A DNA stretch of 40,128 bases from Cryomorphaceae bacterium. Its GTDB lineage: Bacteria > Bacteroidota > Bacteroidia > Flavobacteriales_D > SKUL01. How positions within the stretch are numbered: the stretch's first letter is position 1; the number at the start of each line of letters is the position of its first letter. The translations under genes and the position numbers were made by a program. Where the stretch lies: NCBI GenBank assembly GCA_007695365.1, contig REDV01000043.1:1-40128 (forward strand), in the 5' to 3' direction. Of the stretch, positions 32,609-40,128 are shown in pieces. The notes under the pieces were generated by a model. The model searched no databases and was not told the DNA's origin. It was given only the letters and a program-made list of their open reading frames with translations.

Positions 32609-32612
32609 GAAG

Positions 32613-33599
32613 ATGCTTCGAAAGCTGATTTTAATAGGATTCGTGTTGTTTCTCCCGTTTACGGGTAACTCCGGCATGGAAGATTGGGGCTTTTACGCCC
32701 ACCGCCGAATCAATCACTTTGCCGTGTTCACACTGCCACCTGAGCTTTTTGGTTTCTACAAGGAACACATTGAATACATCACCGAGGCGGCTGTAAACCC
32801 CGATAAGAGGCGTTATGCGGTAAAAGGCGAGGCCCAGCGCCATTATATTGACATTGACCACTACGCCGTGAATGGCGGCAATCCCTTTGAAGTGGTGCCA
32901 CGAAAATGGGAAGCAGCTGTGGCAAAATTCTCAGAAGACACCCTGCAGGCCTACGGAATCATTCCCTGGCACATTGAAGTAATGATGAAACGCCTTACGC
33001 GTGCCTTTCAGGAAAAGGATAAGGACAGAATCCTCCGCCTCTCAGCCGACCTCGGTCACTACATTGGCGATGCCCATGTTCCTTTGCACACTACCAAAAA
33101 CTACAACGGCCAATACACCGACCAGTACGGTATTCACGCATTCTGGGAGTCGCGATTACCGGAGTTGTTTGATCATACCTATAATTATCTTGTGGGCAAT
33201 GCTACCTACGTAGATGATGTGCTGGCCTTTGCCTGGGACATTGTTGAGGAAAGCCACAACGCCGTTGATTCTGTACTCAGCTTCGAAAAAGAACTGAGCA
33301 AGCGTTTTCCTGCTGATAAGCGCTACGGATTTGAAGAACGCGGCCGAACCCTCGCAAGGGTGTTTTCACAGGAATACTCCAAAGCCTATCACGACATGCT
33401 CGGGGGCATGGTGGAGCGCCGTATGCAACAAACCATGAGGGCAGTGGGAAGCCTTTGGTTTACAGCCTGGGTCAATGCAGGGCAGCCCAATATGGGCAAG
33501 GTTGAATACCAGCACGATGAAGACTATGAGGAAGAATGGCGAAAGATTGAGAAGAAGTTTCAAAGTGCGGAAGAAGCCATAGGCCGGGACTGTAATTAA
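32613..33599 (+). CDS. S1/P1 nuclease or zinc-dependent phospholipase C-like hydrolase
   Basis: The 328-residue protein has a signal peptide ('LILIGFVLFLPFTGNSG'). It carries the trinuclear zinc pattern of the phospholipase C/P1 nuclease fold: N-terminal 'WGFYAHRRINHFA' (Trp and His ligands), 'HYIDIDHY', 'LGHYIGDAHVPLHTT' (HxxxD...H) and 'GIHAFWESRLPEL' (HxxxE), the last two matching S1/P1-type enzymes. It could cleave nucleic acid or phospholipids outside the inner membrane. No T9SS domain is present. The gene starts 9 bases after the DUF1015 stop and may also have its own promoter in the stop codon. Confidence 0.85.
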   Translation: MLRKLILIGFVLFLPFTGNSGMEDWGFYAHRRINHFAVFTLPPELFGFYKEHIEYITEAAVNPDKRRYAVKGEAQRHYIDIDHYAVNGGNPFEVVPRKWEAAVAKFSEDTLQAYGIIPWHIEVMMKRLTRAFQEKDKDRILRLSADLGHYIGDAHVPLHTTKNYNGQYTDQYGIHAFWESRLPELFDHTYNYLVGNATYVDDVLAFAWDIVEESHNAVDSVLSFEKELSKRFPADKRYGFEERGRTLARVFSQEYSKAYHDMLGGMVERRMQQTMRAVGSLWFTAWVNAGQPNMGKVEYQHDEDYEEEWRKIEKKFQSAEEAIGRDCN

Positions 33600-33709
33600 A
33601 ACCTTCTTCGCAAGCTGGCAACTAATCTTTGAAGCACACGTTTAACCTTGCGAGAGAAAGCTGCAAGACTTTCTGAAAACCAACTGATTTTTTACGATTT
33701 GCTCAACGA
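33600..33709. other. Intergenic gap before the FG-GAP protein gene
   Basis: The 110 bases hold two weak promoter-like words: AATCTTTG at about 33624, and TTACGATTTG close to the start of the next gene, which has one extra base compared with TAnnTTTG. No terminator hairpin is evident. Confidence 0.3.
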
Positions 33710-36334
33710 ATGGGGATGAGGGCAAGGAAACATTCCACGTATATTTTGGGTGTGCTCACGTTGTTGTTTTGGAACAACGCATCGGCGCAGTTTACGGATA
33801 TATCATCTGTGCTGGGTGGGCCCCATCAGTTTTTCAATTCGCCCCATGGTGAAGGCCTGAGCTTTTACGATTTCAACAAAGATGGCTGGGACGACCTTAC
33901 AATCAGTCTGGCCGATGGCGACCCCTTGTTTCTGGTAAACAACCAGGGTGTTTTTGAGCCCGCGCCTTTCAGTATTCCCAATCCGCACTCCTCCTCCATC
34001 AGTATGATGCTCTGGTGCGACTACGACAACGACGGTGACGCCGACCTACTCATTACCAAGTTTGGCGGGCCGGTGGAGCTTTGGAACAATGACGGTGATT
34101 TCAACTTTACCAATGTGGCTATGTCTGCCGGGTTGACTGCCGGTAACTTTTTTCACGTAGGAGCGGCCTTTTGCGATTACGACCACGACGGTTGCCCTGA
34201 TTTGTACATTTCCAAATTTTACCACCCATCCTTTTGGCAGGGAGATCATTATGCCGGCGCACTCTACCGCAATAACTGCGATGGTACCTTTACAGATGTG
34301 ACCCATGAAAGCGGTGTTTTTATTCCTCCCAGACCCTCATTTCAGCCGGTTTTTCTCGATTACAATAACGATGGTTGGGAAGACCTTTTTCTCGTGATTG
34401 ACCGCGTGTTCTGGCCCAATGAGCTGTTTGAAAACAATGGCGATGGCACCTTTACAAGGGTCACGATTGAGTCGGGTTTTGACTTTAACATCTGCGCCAT
34501 GACTGGTACAGTGGATGATTTTGACAACGACGGAGACCTCGATATCTACATCACCAACAATCCCGGCGTGGGCACCAAACTGATGCAAAACAACGGGGAT
34601 GGCACATTTGAAGACATCGCACAGGAAATGGGCGTTCACTTGAATGAAGTATCCTGGGGCTCACTCTGGCTCGACTACGACAACGATTCCTGGCAGGATC
34701 TCTTTGTAGGAGTTACTTCACCGGTACAAGCCCCTATTGGAAACCAGTTTTTTGTGAGCCAGCAAGGTGCGGTGTTTACCCAGGAAAATGCCCTGCTGGG
34801 CATCGATAATGACCCATCGGAAACCTACGTTTGTGCCCGAGGAGACCTTAACAACGACGGTTACTTTGATTTTATCATCAGCAACCGCTGGCCGCATCAT
34901 GTTAGACTTTACGAGAACAACGGCGGAACCAACAACTACCTCTCGGTTTCGGTAGAGGGAACGCTCAGCAACAAAGACGGCATAGGAACCTGGATTCACT
35001 GTTACGCAGATGGAAACCACTACGTGCGGTTCACCATGTGCGGAGAGAACCTCATCAGTCAGAATTCAGGAAAGGAAATATTCGGGTTGGGAGCCATTCA
35101 AAATGTAGATTCACTAGTGATTACCTGGAACCGTGGAACCACTCACACCTTTTACAATCTGAACGTTAATCAGCACCTGCATTTTATTGAGGGTGAAACC
35201 TACGATACACCTTTCGCCATTCACAACCAGGATACGGTGTACCTCTGTCCGGGGGATACACTCCTTCTGGATGCAGGAGAACACCAATATTTTGTTTGGA
35301 GTACCGGACAGGACAGCGCAATGATTGAGGTAACAGAGCCAGGAACGTATTTCCTCCAAAGCCTGAATGAATACGGTGTTTGGGTGTCTTCTTTTCCCGT
35401 TGAGGTATTGTACACACCCGAGCCCGAAATTAATTTTAACCCCAACCACATTCATTGTTTTGGAGGCTCCAACGGCTCTATTTACCTGGAAGTTTCTACA
35501 GCACCCCTGAGCGAAATTGTGTGGAATTCCGGACACAATTCAGCGTTTCTCGACAACCTCCATTCAGGTTCTTACGCCTTTAATGCCACGGATAGCTATG
35601 GTTGTGAGGTAGCCGACAGTATTTACCTCTCACAGCCCGACTCTCTGTGGGTGCTGCCAATGGTTACAGATGTGTCCTGTTACGGTGCGTCTGATGGTTG
35701 GGTGATGCTGAACTTTTTTGGCGGAACTCCTCCGTATTTATCGCAATGGGGAGGATTTAACCCACTGGCCCTGTCTGCCGGCAGTTACGAAGTGGGGGTT
35801 TTGGACTGGTTGGGTTGTGAGGCCATGGTGTCATTTTGGGTTGAGGAGCCTGATTCGTTGTATGTTGAATATACGCACACTGCCTCGGTTTCAGATGGTG
35901 AAACAGGAACTGTAGAGGTGTCAGCATTCGGAGGAACTCCGCCCTATGCCAACAACTGGAGCAATGGCTGGAGCAACGTGTGGTACGGTGATGAAGTACC
36001 CCCGGGTTCTTATGAGGTTGAGGTGCTGGATGATCAGGGTTGCGCTGTGTGGATTTCTTTTGTGATTGAATCCACGGCGGGTGTGGCGCAGTACCATGAA
36101 TCACAATGGCAATTGTTTCCCAATCCGGCCGGTCAGTATGTGTATTTGCGCAATCCGGATTGTGCTGGTTCAGTTTCTGTTCGGATATTGAACCACCTCG
36201 GGCAGGAGGTAGCCATGCGTGATTTGCACAGTTGTCAAGAGGCGATGGACGTATCGTCGCTCGCTTCGGGGGCCTACTTTGTGGTGATAGGGGAGCGCAC
36301 ACAAAGCGTGCTTCGCTTTGTAAAACTGCCCTAA
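33710..36334 (+). CDS. Large FG-GAP/UnbV/SprB-repeat T9SS protein
   Basis: The protein has 874 residues. Order: signal peptide to about residue 26; seven or so FG-GAP/VCBS repeats with Ca-binding-like loops ('DYDNDGDADLLI', 'DYDHDGCPDLYI', 'DYNNDGWEDLFL', 'DFDNDGDLDIYI', 'DYDNDSWQDLFV', 'DLNNDGYFDFII'), which build a propeller; an ASPIC/UnbV-like module ('LSVSVEGTLSNKDGIGTWI', 'SGKEIFGLG', 'SLVITWNRG'); SprB-type repeats ('CFGGSNGSIYLEVS', 'CYGASDGWVMLNFFGGTPPY', 'TGTVEVSAFGGTPPYANNW'); and a T9SS sorting domain ('LFPNPAGQYVYLRN', 'ILNHLGQEV', 'GAYFVVIG'). It is probably an adhesin or gliding-related surface protein. An ATG two codons downstream is an alternative start. It ends 2 bases from the convergent gene. 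Confidence 0.9.
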   Translation: MGMRARKHSTYILGVLTLLFWNNASAQFTDISSVLGGPHQFFNSPHGEGLSFYDFNKDGWDDLTISLADGDPLFLVNNQGVFEPAPFSIPNPHSSSISMMLWCDYDNDGDADLLITKFGGPVELWNNDGDFNFTNVAMSAGLTAGNFFHVGAAFCDYDHDGCPDLYISKFYHPSFWQGDHYAGALYRNNCDGTFTDVTHESGVFIPPRPSFQPVFLDYNNDGWEDLFLVIDRVFWPNELFENNGDGTFTRVTIESGFDFNICAMTGTVDDFDNDGDLDIYITNNPGVGTKLMQNNGDGTFEDIAQEMGVHLNEVSWGSLWLDYDNDSWQDLFVGVTSPVQAPIGNQFFVSQQGAVFTQENALLGIDNDPSETYVCARGDLNNDGYFDFIISNRWPHHVRLYENNGGTNNYLSVSVEGTLSNKDGIGTWIHCYADGNHYVRFTMCGENLISQNSGKEIFGLGAIQNVDSLVITWNRGTTHTFYNLNVNQHLHFIEGETYDTPFAIHNQDTVYLCPGDTLLLDAGEHQYFVWSTGQDSAMIEVTEPGTYFLQSLNEYGVWVSSFPVEVLYTPEPEINFNPNHIHCFGGSNGSIYLEVSTAPLSEIVWNSGHNSAFLDNLHSGSYAFNATDSYGCEVADSIYLSQPDSLWVLPMVTDVSCYGASDGWVMLNFFGGTPPYLSQWGGFNPLALSAGSYEVGVLDWLGCEAMVSFWVEEPDSLYVEYTHTASVSDGETGTVEVSAFGGTPPYANNWSNGWSNVWYGDEVPPGSYEVEVLDDQGCAVWISFVIESTAGVAQYHESQWQLFPNPAGQYVYLRNPDCAGSVSVRILNHLGQEVAMRDLHSCQEAMDVSSLASGAYFVVIGERTQSVLRFVKLP

Positions 36335-36336
36335 AA

Positions 36337-36786
36337 CTAGTTCGGCTTGTTCTTTCCTTCCACCTCGTGGCGGTACAGTACGCGGTAGGCTTTGCTCTCT
36401 TCAATCATCGCCTTGTAACGAATGGGGTAACGCCGCGCAGCGTTGATCAGCGCATCCCCCCCCAATCCGTAAAATTCCGGATACCGCTCTCCAATAACGC
36501 GGGCGCTCTCTTTACCCGAGCCGGCATTCACCAGAAAATCAGGAAAATCGTAGTCGTCCGGAATGGGTTCATCCATCACTTCGCGCATGAATCGCAGAAC
36601 CTTGTCACGGTCGGCGCGCTGAAGTTGCTTCACCAACTCATCGGGGTCGGAGCTGAATTCTTTTTCCACCGCTTCTACGGTAGCTTTTTCGGCAGAACTG
36701 CTGCGTTGGCTGAGTGTGTAACCCAACATGCCGAGGGTAATTACAGCAAGTACAATCAGGATGATATCAGATGCTTTCAGTTTCAT
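36337..36786 (-). CDS. Small membrane-anchored protein, paralogue 1
   Basis: The protein has 149 residues. An N-terminal transmembrane segment ('IILIVLAVITLGMLGYTL', about 8-25) is followed by an acidic helix-rich domain. The family is not recognised. From about residue 55 it aligns with the neighbouring protein at 36884-37294 through a shared pattern: 'Q-x-A ... V-x-x-(F/Y)M ... (D/N)Y-x-x-P-x-(F/Y)', then 'RY-x-x-F', then 'P-I-x-Y(K/R)' and a terminal Ala/Tyr helix. A near-consensus promoter box lies 27 bases upstream of the start, so it may be transcribed on its own. It is convergent with the FG-GAP protein gene, with 2 bases between stops. Confidence 0.75.
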   Translation of the reverse strand: MKLKASDIILIVLAVITLGMLGYTLSQRSSSAEKATVEAVEKEFSSDPDELVKQLQRADRDKVLRFMREVMDEPIPDDYDFPDFLVNAGSGKESARVIGERYPEFYGLGGDALINAARRYPIRYKAMIEESKAYRVLYRHEVEGKNKPN

Positions 36787-36813
36787 GGTTACAATTTTGG
36801 ATGTTGGCTGGCG

Positions 36814-36821
36814 CGAAGGTA
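36814..36821 (-). promoter_or_regulatory. Near-consensus promoter box (TAnnTTCG)
   Basis: TACCTTCG on the minus strand, one mismatch from TAnnTTTG, ends 27 bases before the ATG at 36786. The same TTCG variant occurs upstream of three other genes in the window. Confidence 0.4.
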
Positions 36822-36883
36822 GTTAAATTCAGTTTCGCAGCATACGGGTTTTCTGCGTCTGCAGCCTGTCATCTCAAACTTCA

Positions 36884-37294
36884 CTATTCAGATTCTTTCA
36901 TGCTGTCGAGGTAGATGAAGTATTTCTCCATAGCCTTGTGTGCTTGAATATATGAGCGATAACCGATAGGGTCTTCGCGCACGGCTTGCAGGTGTTCACT
37001 GCCCTTTACCCTGCTGAAACGCGCATAGCGATCATTCACATTGTTGACGGCCGCTGTGAGATTGGGCGAGCCCGAAATATATGCCGGAAGCACGTAATTG
37101 GAAGGTAAATCGGCTGCTGCAACCTGATCCATGTATGCTTGCACCTCTGCGTCAGAAGCGTTTTTCAGACGAAGGGCAATGGCATTGTCAGTGAATTCAA
37201 GATAATACACCTCTTCGGGTTGCGGGGGCATGATCAGCCAAAGTGCCAACAACCCCAAAACCACTCCTCCGGCAAACGAAATCCACTTGTTCAT
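36884..37294 (-). CDS. Small membrane-anchored protein, paralogue 2
   Basis: The 136-residue protein has an N-terminal transmembrane segment ('WISFAGGVVLGLLALWLIM', about 4-22) and a soluble domain. It resembles the downstream neighbour at 36337-36786 in size, layout and spaced residues ('ASDAEVQAYM', 'SNYVLPAYISG', 'VNDRYARF', 'EDPIGYRSYIQAHKAMEKYF'). The two are probably old tandem duplicates of a family I do not recognise. The domain would face the periplasm. Confidence 0.75.
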   Translation of the reverse strand: MNKWISFAGGVVLGLLALWLIMPPQPEEVYYLEFTDNAIALRLKNASDAEVQAYMDQVAAADLPSNYVLPAYISGSPNLTAAVNNVNDRYARFSRVKGSEHLQAVREDPIGYRSYIQAHKAMEKYFIYLDSMKESE

Positions 37295-37427
37295 ACCGCG
37301 TAATATCTGCTTCTTAACCTTTTTTGGGATGGCCGCAAGTTACATAAAATGAACCTATTTTTTAAACGGTTTTCGGTCGCTAAACCTTGTGACGGTGTGC
37401 CTTGTTAGGGTAATGGATTGGTTTAAT

Positions 37428-37435
37428 TATCTTTG
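37428..37435 (+). promoter_or_regulatory. TAnnTTTG promoter box
   Basis: TATCTTTG, an exact match, ends 17 bases before the ATG at 37453. It overlaps the GTG at 37435 that opens the longer reading frame, so 37453 is the real start. Confidence 0.65.
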
Positions 37436-37452
37436 TGCAAAACCCAATAAGA

Positions 37453-38427
37453 ATGAAACACTGGCTACCCTTCCTTCTGATTTTCTTCATTTACCCTTCA
37501 TTGCTTATTGCGCAGGTTGACGACGATTGGGATGACCGCACTGAGGAAGAAATTGCGGCCGATAAAGCGGCTGCTGCCTTTTGGGACGATGTATATGAAG
37601 ATGAGCGCAAAGGATTGTACGTGGGTCTATATGTAGGCGCACTGCGTTCGGGTAATGCCACAGCGCGTATGTACGATGGGCATGGCTTTGATCTGGATGG
37701 GACGAGACACAATTTTCAGAACTCCTGGCTTAATACTTATCTGAACTCGATTCTGAGTAGCCCGGCCATTGGAGGTGACCAGGTGGCTCAGGCCCTTGGT
37801 GTTGACCCCGGTCAGTGGACCTTCGGACCGGAGGATATGCCGGGCCAGATGGTGTACAACATAGCCTTTTCATTTGGGCTGCAGGCGCGCTACAATTTTG
37901 ATGCGAAGAATGCTTTGTTGTTTAATATCAACTTAATGCGACTTACAACCAACGGCTTGTTTACCGTTGAGTCAACGGCCACACAGCCTCAAAATCCTGC
38001 CAACCCGGGAGCCATCAATTTTGTGCGGCCTATCGCAGAGTTTGGTATTCGCGGCATGGAGCAGCGCATGGGTTTTCAGGTGGGATACCAACGCATTCTT
38101 GGAGACCATGAATTTTTTAACTGGATTGTGGAAGGAGGAGTGGACCTTACCATTGTGCGCTTCGACGGAAATGAAATAGAGCTGGGCGGACAAATTATTG
38201 ATATCACCCAGGTGTTAAATACATTCGGGCAGCCGCTGATGGGCGCAAGAAACCTCACCGGAGCAGGTGTGGGGGTTTTTGGTGGTTTTGGAGGTCAGAT
38301 TGAGGCCGGTGGAGCCTGGACCATTCAACTGCTGTACAACCCCATTTTTCAGAATATTGCACTTGGCTCGGTGGCCAGCTATGGTTTACACCACATGCTT
38401 GGGCTTCGAATGATTTACAACTTGTAG
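37453..38427 (+). CDS. Outer-membrane beta-barrel protein
   Basis: The 324-residue protein has a signal peptide ('LPFLLIFFIYPSLLIAQ', cleavage near residue 20). A short acidic region follows ('DDDWDDRTEEEIAADKAA'), then a barrel-like run of alternating strands ('GLYVGLYVGALRSG', 'YNIAFSFGLQARYNFD', 'GFQVGYQRILG', 'IVEGGVDLTIVRFDG') ending in 'HHMLGLRMIYNL', the aromatic-final strand seen in outer-membrane proteins. The family is not recognised beyond that. It has its own promoter and a terminator behind it, so it is a single-gene unit. Confidence 0.8.
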   Translation: MKHWLPFLLIFFIYPSLLIAQVDDDWDDRTEEEIAADKAAAAFWDDVYEDERKGLYVGLYVGALRSGNATARMYDGHGFDLDGTRHNFQNSWLNTYLNSILSSPAIGGDQVAQALGVDPGQWTFGPEDMPGQMVYNIAFSFGLQARYNFDAKNALLFNINLMRLTTNGLFTVESTATQPQNPANPGAINFVRPIAEFGIRGMEQRMGFQVGYQRILGDHEFFNWIVEGGVDLTIVRFDGNEIELGGQIIDITQVLNTFGQPLMGARNLTGAGVGVFGGFGGQIEAGGAWTIQLLYNPIFQNIALGSVASYGLHHMLGLRMIYNL

Positions 38428-38458
38428 CATTTCCGGAATTTGTCAGGAATTGAATAAA

Positions 38459-38491
38459 AAAAACCCCGCAACGTCAGGTGCGGGGTTTTTT
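38459..38491. terminator. Bidirectional Rho-independent terminator
   Basis: AAAAACCCCGCA ... TGCGGGGTTTTTT forms a strong hairpin with A- and T-runs on both sides, placed between two convergent genes. It can serve both. Confidence 0.9.
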
Positions 38492-38533
38492 AGTGAAAGA
38501 TATTTCAAAACGGTTTTCGCTTCCGGAATGGGT

Positions 38534-40128
38534 TTAGTGAACTACTAGTTTTTCCGTCACAAAGCGCTCGCCGTCCACCACTACGTGAACCATGTACATG
38601 CCTTTGCTGAGTGATTGATTGAATCGAATCAATCTACTCACCACACTTCCGGTATGACCGAAACCGTCGTTGAGCAACAGCTTGCCGTGTACATCATACA
38701 CATGTATCGCTACATGGTGATTTCCTTCATCCAACCCGCTCAATTCCAGTCGCACCTCATTACCGGAACTAGGGTTAGGGTAGATCACGGTGTTTTCCTG
38801 AATGGCAGACTTAAGGGATGCTACGTCAGGCACAGGCATTCCGGGGCCTTCTATGGCAATGTTGCAAACCGGACCAAAATCGCCCAGTACACCTTCCTGT
38901 TGCACACGTACCCGGATTTCAATTTCACCCGGCTCCAGAGGCGGGCTTATGCCGTTCCAGTTCAGTGAAATGCCTGTATTTGGCCGCTGTGCAGTGCTCG
39001 TTATTCCGGTAGTGGTATTTACGAACTCCCATTCGTAGTAATCTGCTGAACACACGCTTTGAGCAATGAGCAGTCCGCTCACTGAGGCGAATGTAACACC
39101 ACAGAAATTCGGCCGAACAGCCGTAATGGCCGGTGAACCCAACGAAATGCTATGCACAGCGCCAAAGCCTGCCCAAACATCTCCTACTGCGGCTTCAACG
39201 GCAACATGGTATTGCTGCCCGGGTTGTAAACCTCCAATCCAGGACAAACGCGCACCTGGATTGCTGGAACCACGAACGTAGTAGATTTCATTGCCATTGT
39301 TCGGGTCGTTGTCAGGGTCAATGCGCCAACGGTAATTGGTGGCGCCACTCACGCTGTATGCAATCATGATATCACAAAGGGCATAGGGTTCGCCCCCTCC
39401 ATTGCTGCCGTGGTACTCAGGCCGAAGTTCTGTGAGAGGTATAGTATTGGAGGTGCTGATGGTGCAAATATTTCCATACTCTCCCCAAACGCCGTTAACC
39501 AACACCTTTACCCGTACCTGATAGGTTTGAGCCAACGCAACGCCATCTATCCATGCTATGCGAATCCACGGATTATTCGTGCTACGCGTGTATTCAGGCA
39601 AAGGCGCGCCTCCAACCGGTGTGAATTCCCAGCGGTATGCCTGTGCCGAAGGAATACTGGTGGCAGAGATAAAATCGCCAAGCTCATAGCCACCGGTGTT
39701 GCAGAAATTAGGATGTACCTGTGTGGTGGGTACGTTGTCAGCAAACGGAACATCAACGGAGAACGCTTCCTCGCATCCAGCAGCATCCTGCACTACACAC
39801 ATGTATGTTCCGGCAAAGACGCCGAGTAGCTCGGGTTCTGTTTGCATGAATGCATCATTCCACTGATAGCTGTAGGGTTCTTGTCCGCCGGTGACCATTA
39901 TTGTGGCCGCGCCATTGGCAAAACCGAGCGTTGCGGGTACTGTTGTGTAGCTGTACGATAGCTCACAATCCGTTTGTGGATCGCATGGCTCGTTTCCAGT
40001 ATTTCCTCCCACACAGTTGTCGCAGTTGTCAATAAATGCCGTGCCGCCAAAGTCGCCGTTACAGTCTGCTGTGCAGGCCTCCTCGCCGGTGGTTCCGCCC
40101 ACGCACTCGCCACAGTTGTCAATAAACG
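38534..40128 (-). CDS. Cys-rich-repeat T9SS surface protein, 5' end missing
   Basis: The frame is open to the window edge, so the start lies outside; about 531 C-terminal residues are visible. The first part has 30-residue Cys-rich repeats of the form 'FIDNC-x-x-C-VGG-x-TG-x-x-x-C-x-x-DCNG-x-x-GGTA' (one complete, one partial; 90-base period). A SprB-like unit follows ('GGQEPYSYQWND'), then three related modules of roughly 95 residues, each starting near 'VHPNFC', 'LRPEYH' or 'VRPNFC' and ending near 'WGEYGNICTI', 'WAGFGAVHSI' or 'LGDFGPVCNI'. A T9SS sorting domain closes the protein ('IYPNPSSGNEVRLEL', 'IHVYDVHGK', 'GMYMVHVV', 'TEKLVVH'). It is probably a large adhesin. Confidence 0.9.
   Translation of the reverse strand, partial: FIDNCGECVGGTTGEEACTADCNGDFGGTAFIDNCDNCVGGNTGNEPCDPQTDCELSYSYTTVPATLGFANGAATIMVTGGQEPYSYQWNDAFMQTEPELLGVFAGTYMCVVQDAAGCEEAFSVDVPFADNVPTTQVHPNFCNTGGYELGDFISATSIPSAQAYRWEFTPVGGAPLPEYTRSTNNPWIRIAWIDGVALAQTYQVRVKVLVNGVWGEYGNICTISTSNTIPLTELRPEYHGSNGGGEPYALCDIMIAYSVSGATNYRWRIDPDNDPNNGNEIYYVRGSSNPGARLSWIGGLQPGQQYHVAVEAAVGDVWAGFGAVHSISLGSPAITAVRPNFCGVTFASVSGLLIAQSVCSADYYEWEFVNTTTGITSTAQRPNTGISLNWNGISPPLEPGEIEIRVRVQQEGVLGDFGPVCNIAIEGPGMPVPDVASLKSAIQENTVIYPNPSSGNEVRLELSGLDEGNHHVAIHVYDVHGKLLLNDGFGHTGSVVSRLIRFNQSLSKGMYMVHVVVDGERFVTEKLVVH

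Noticed and set aside
35757-36404. Minus-strand frame of 215 codons opposite the SprB-repeat region
   Set aside because: It is rich in Pro, Arg, Ser and Thr without domain character, overlaps two real genes, and arises from repeat codon bias.

Overview
The window looks like a chromosomal stretch from a marine or environmental Bacteroidota, probably order Flavobacteriales. Three things in the sequence point there. Many secreted proteins end in a type IX secretion (T9SS) sorting domain. Promoter boxes of the TAnnTTTG type, the Bacteroidota housekeeping sigma -7 element, sit just upstream of many genes. Shine-Dalgarno sequences are scarce. I see no rRNA, tRNA, CRISPR array, transposase or integrase.

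Layout. 1-403: 3' end of a T9SS cargo gene, closed by a terminator. 526-2671: lipid A-type acyltransferase and rarA. 2740-5572: an overlapping lipoprotein and outer-membrane protein pair. 5517-8507 (minus): multipass membrane protein and a beta-propeller-like T9SS cargo. 8575-10444 (minus): M23/LysM peptidase and an outer-membrane barrel. 10529-12023 (minus): thioredoxin-like protein, nitroreductase and a small membrane protein. 12071-14009: M28 peptidase and a three-helix membrane protein. 14010-18110: a disturbed region with two AAA+/DUF4143 ATPases, duplicated gene fragments and long inverted repeats. 18143-22595: pyrR-pyrB, a STAS protein, a T9SS cargo, RNase Z and a LuxR-type response regulator. 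22605-26064 (minus): trkA-trkH-hxpB with stop/start overlaps. 26151-27401 (minus): hutI. 27529-29076: a secreted copper-monooxygenase-like protein with a haem-binding motif. 29252-33599: rpsA, a DUF1015 protein and an S1/P1-like zinc hydrolase. 33710-36334: a large FG-GAP/UnbV/SprB-repeat T9SS protein. 36337-37294 (minus): two small tandem paralogues. 37453-38427: outer-membrane protein. 38534-40128 (minus): a Cys-rich-repeat T9SS cargo that runs off the window.

Most of the window is housekeeping or envelope biology: pyrimidine synthesis, K+ uptake, translation, tRNA processing and surface proteins. The unusual part is 13.9-18.1 kb. Each of the two DUF4143 ATPase genes lies between two direct copies of a neighbouring gene fragment (88 nt, about 89% identical, for the first; about 80 nt, about 85%, for the second). 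Each also has a strong inverted repeat just upstream of its start; the one at ATPase 2 is a perfect 17-bp palindrome with an 8-nt loop. A DUF1304 gene is present once intact and once truncated and fused to a foreign segment. My inference is that these ATPase modules arrived by gene-end replacement or tandem duplication and may carry their own operators. This is the best candidate for an undescribed system in the window.

All identities and spacings were read by eye; no database search was run.
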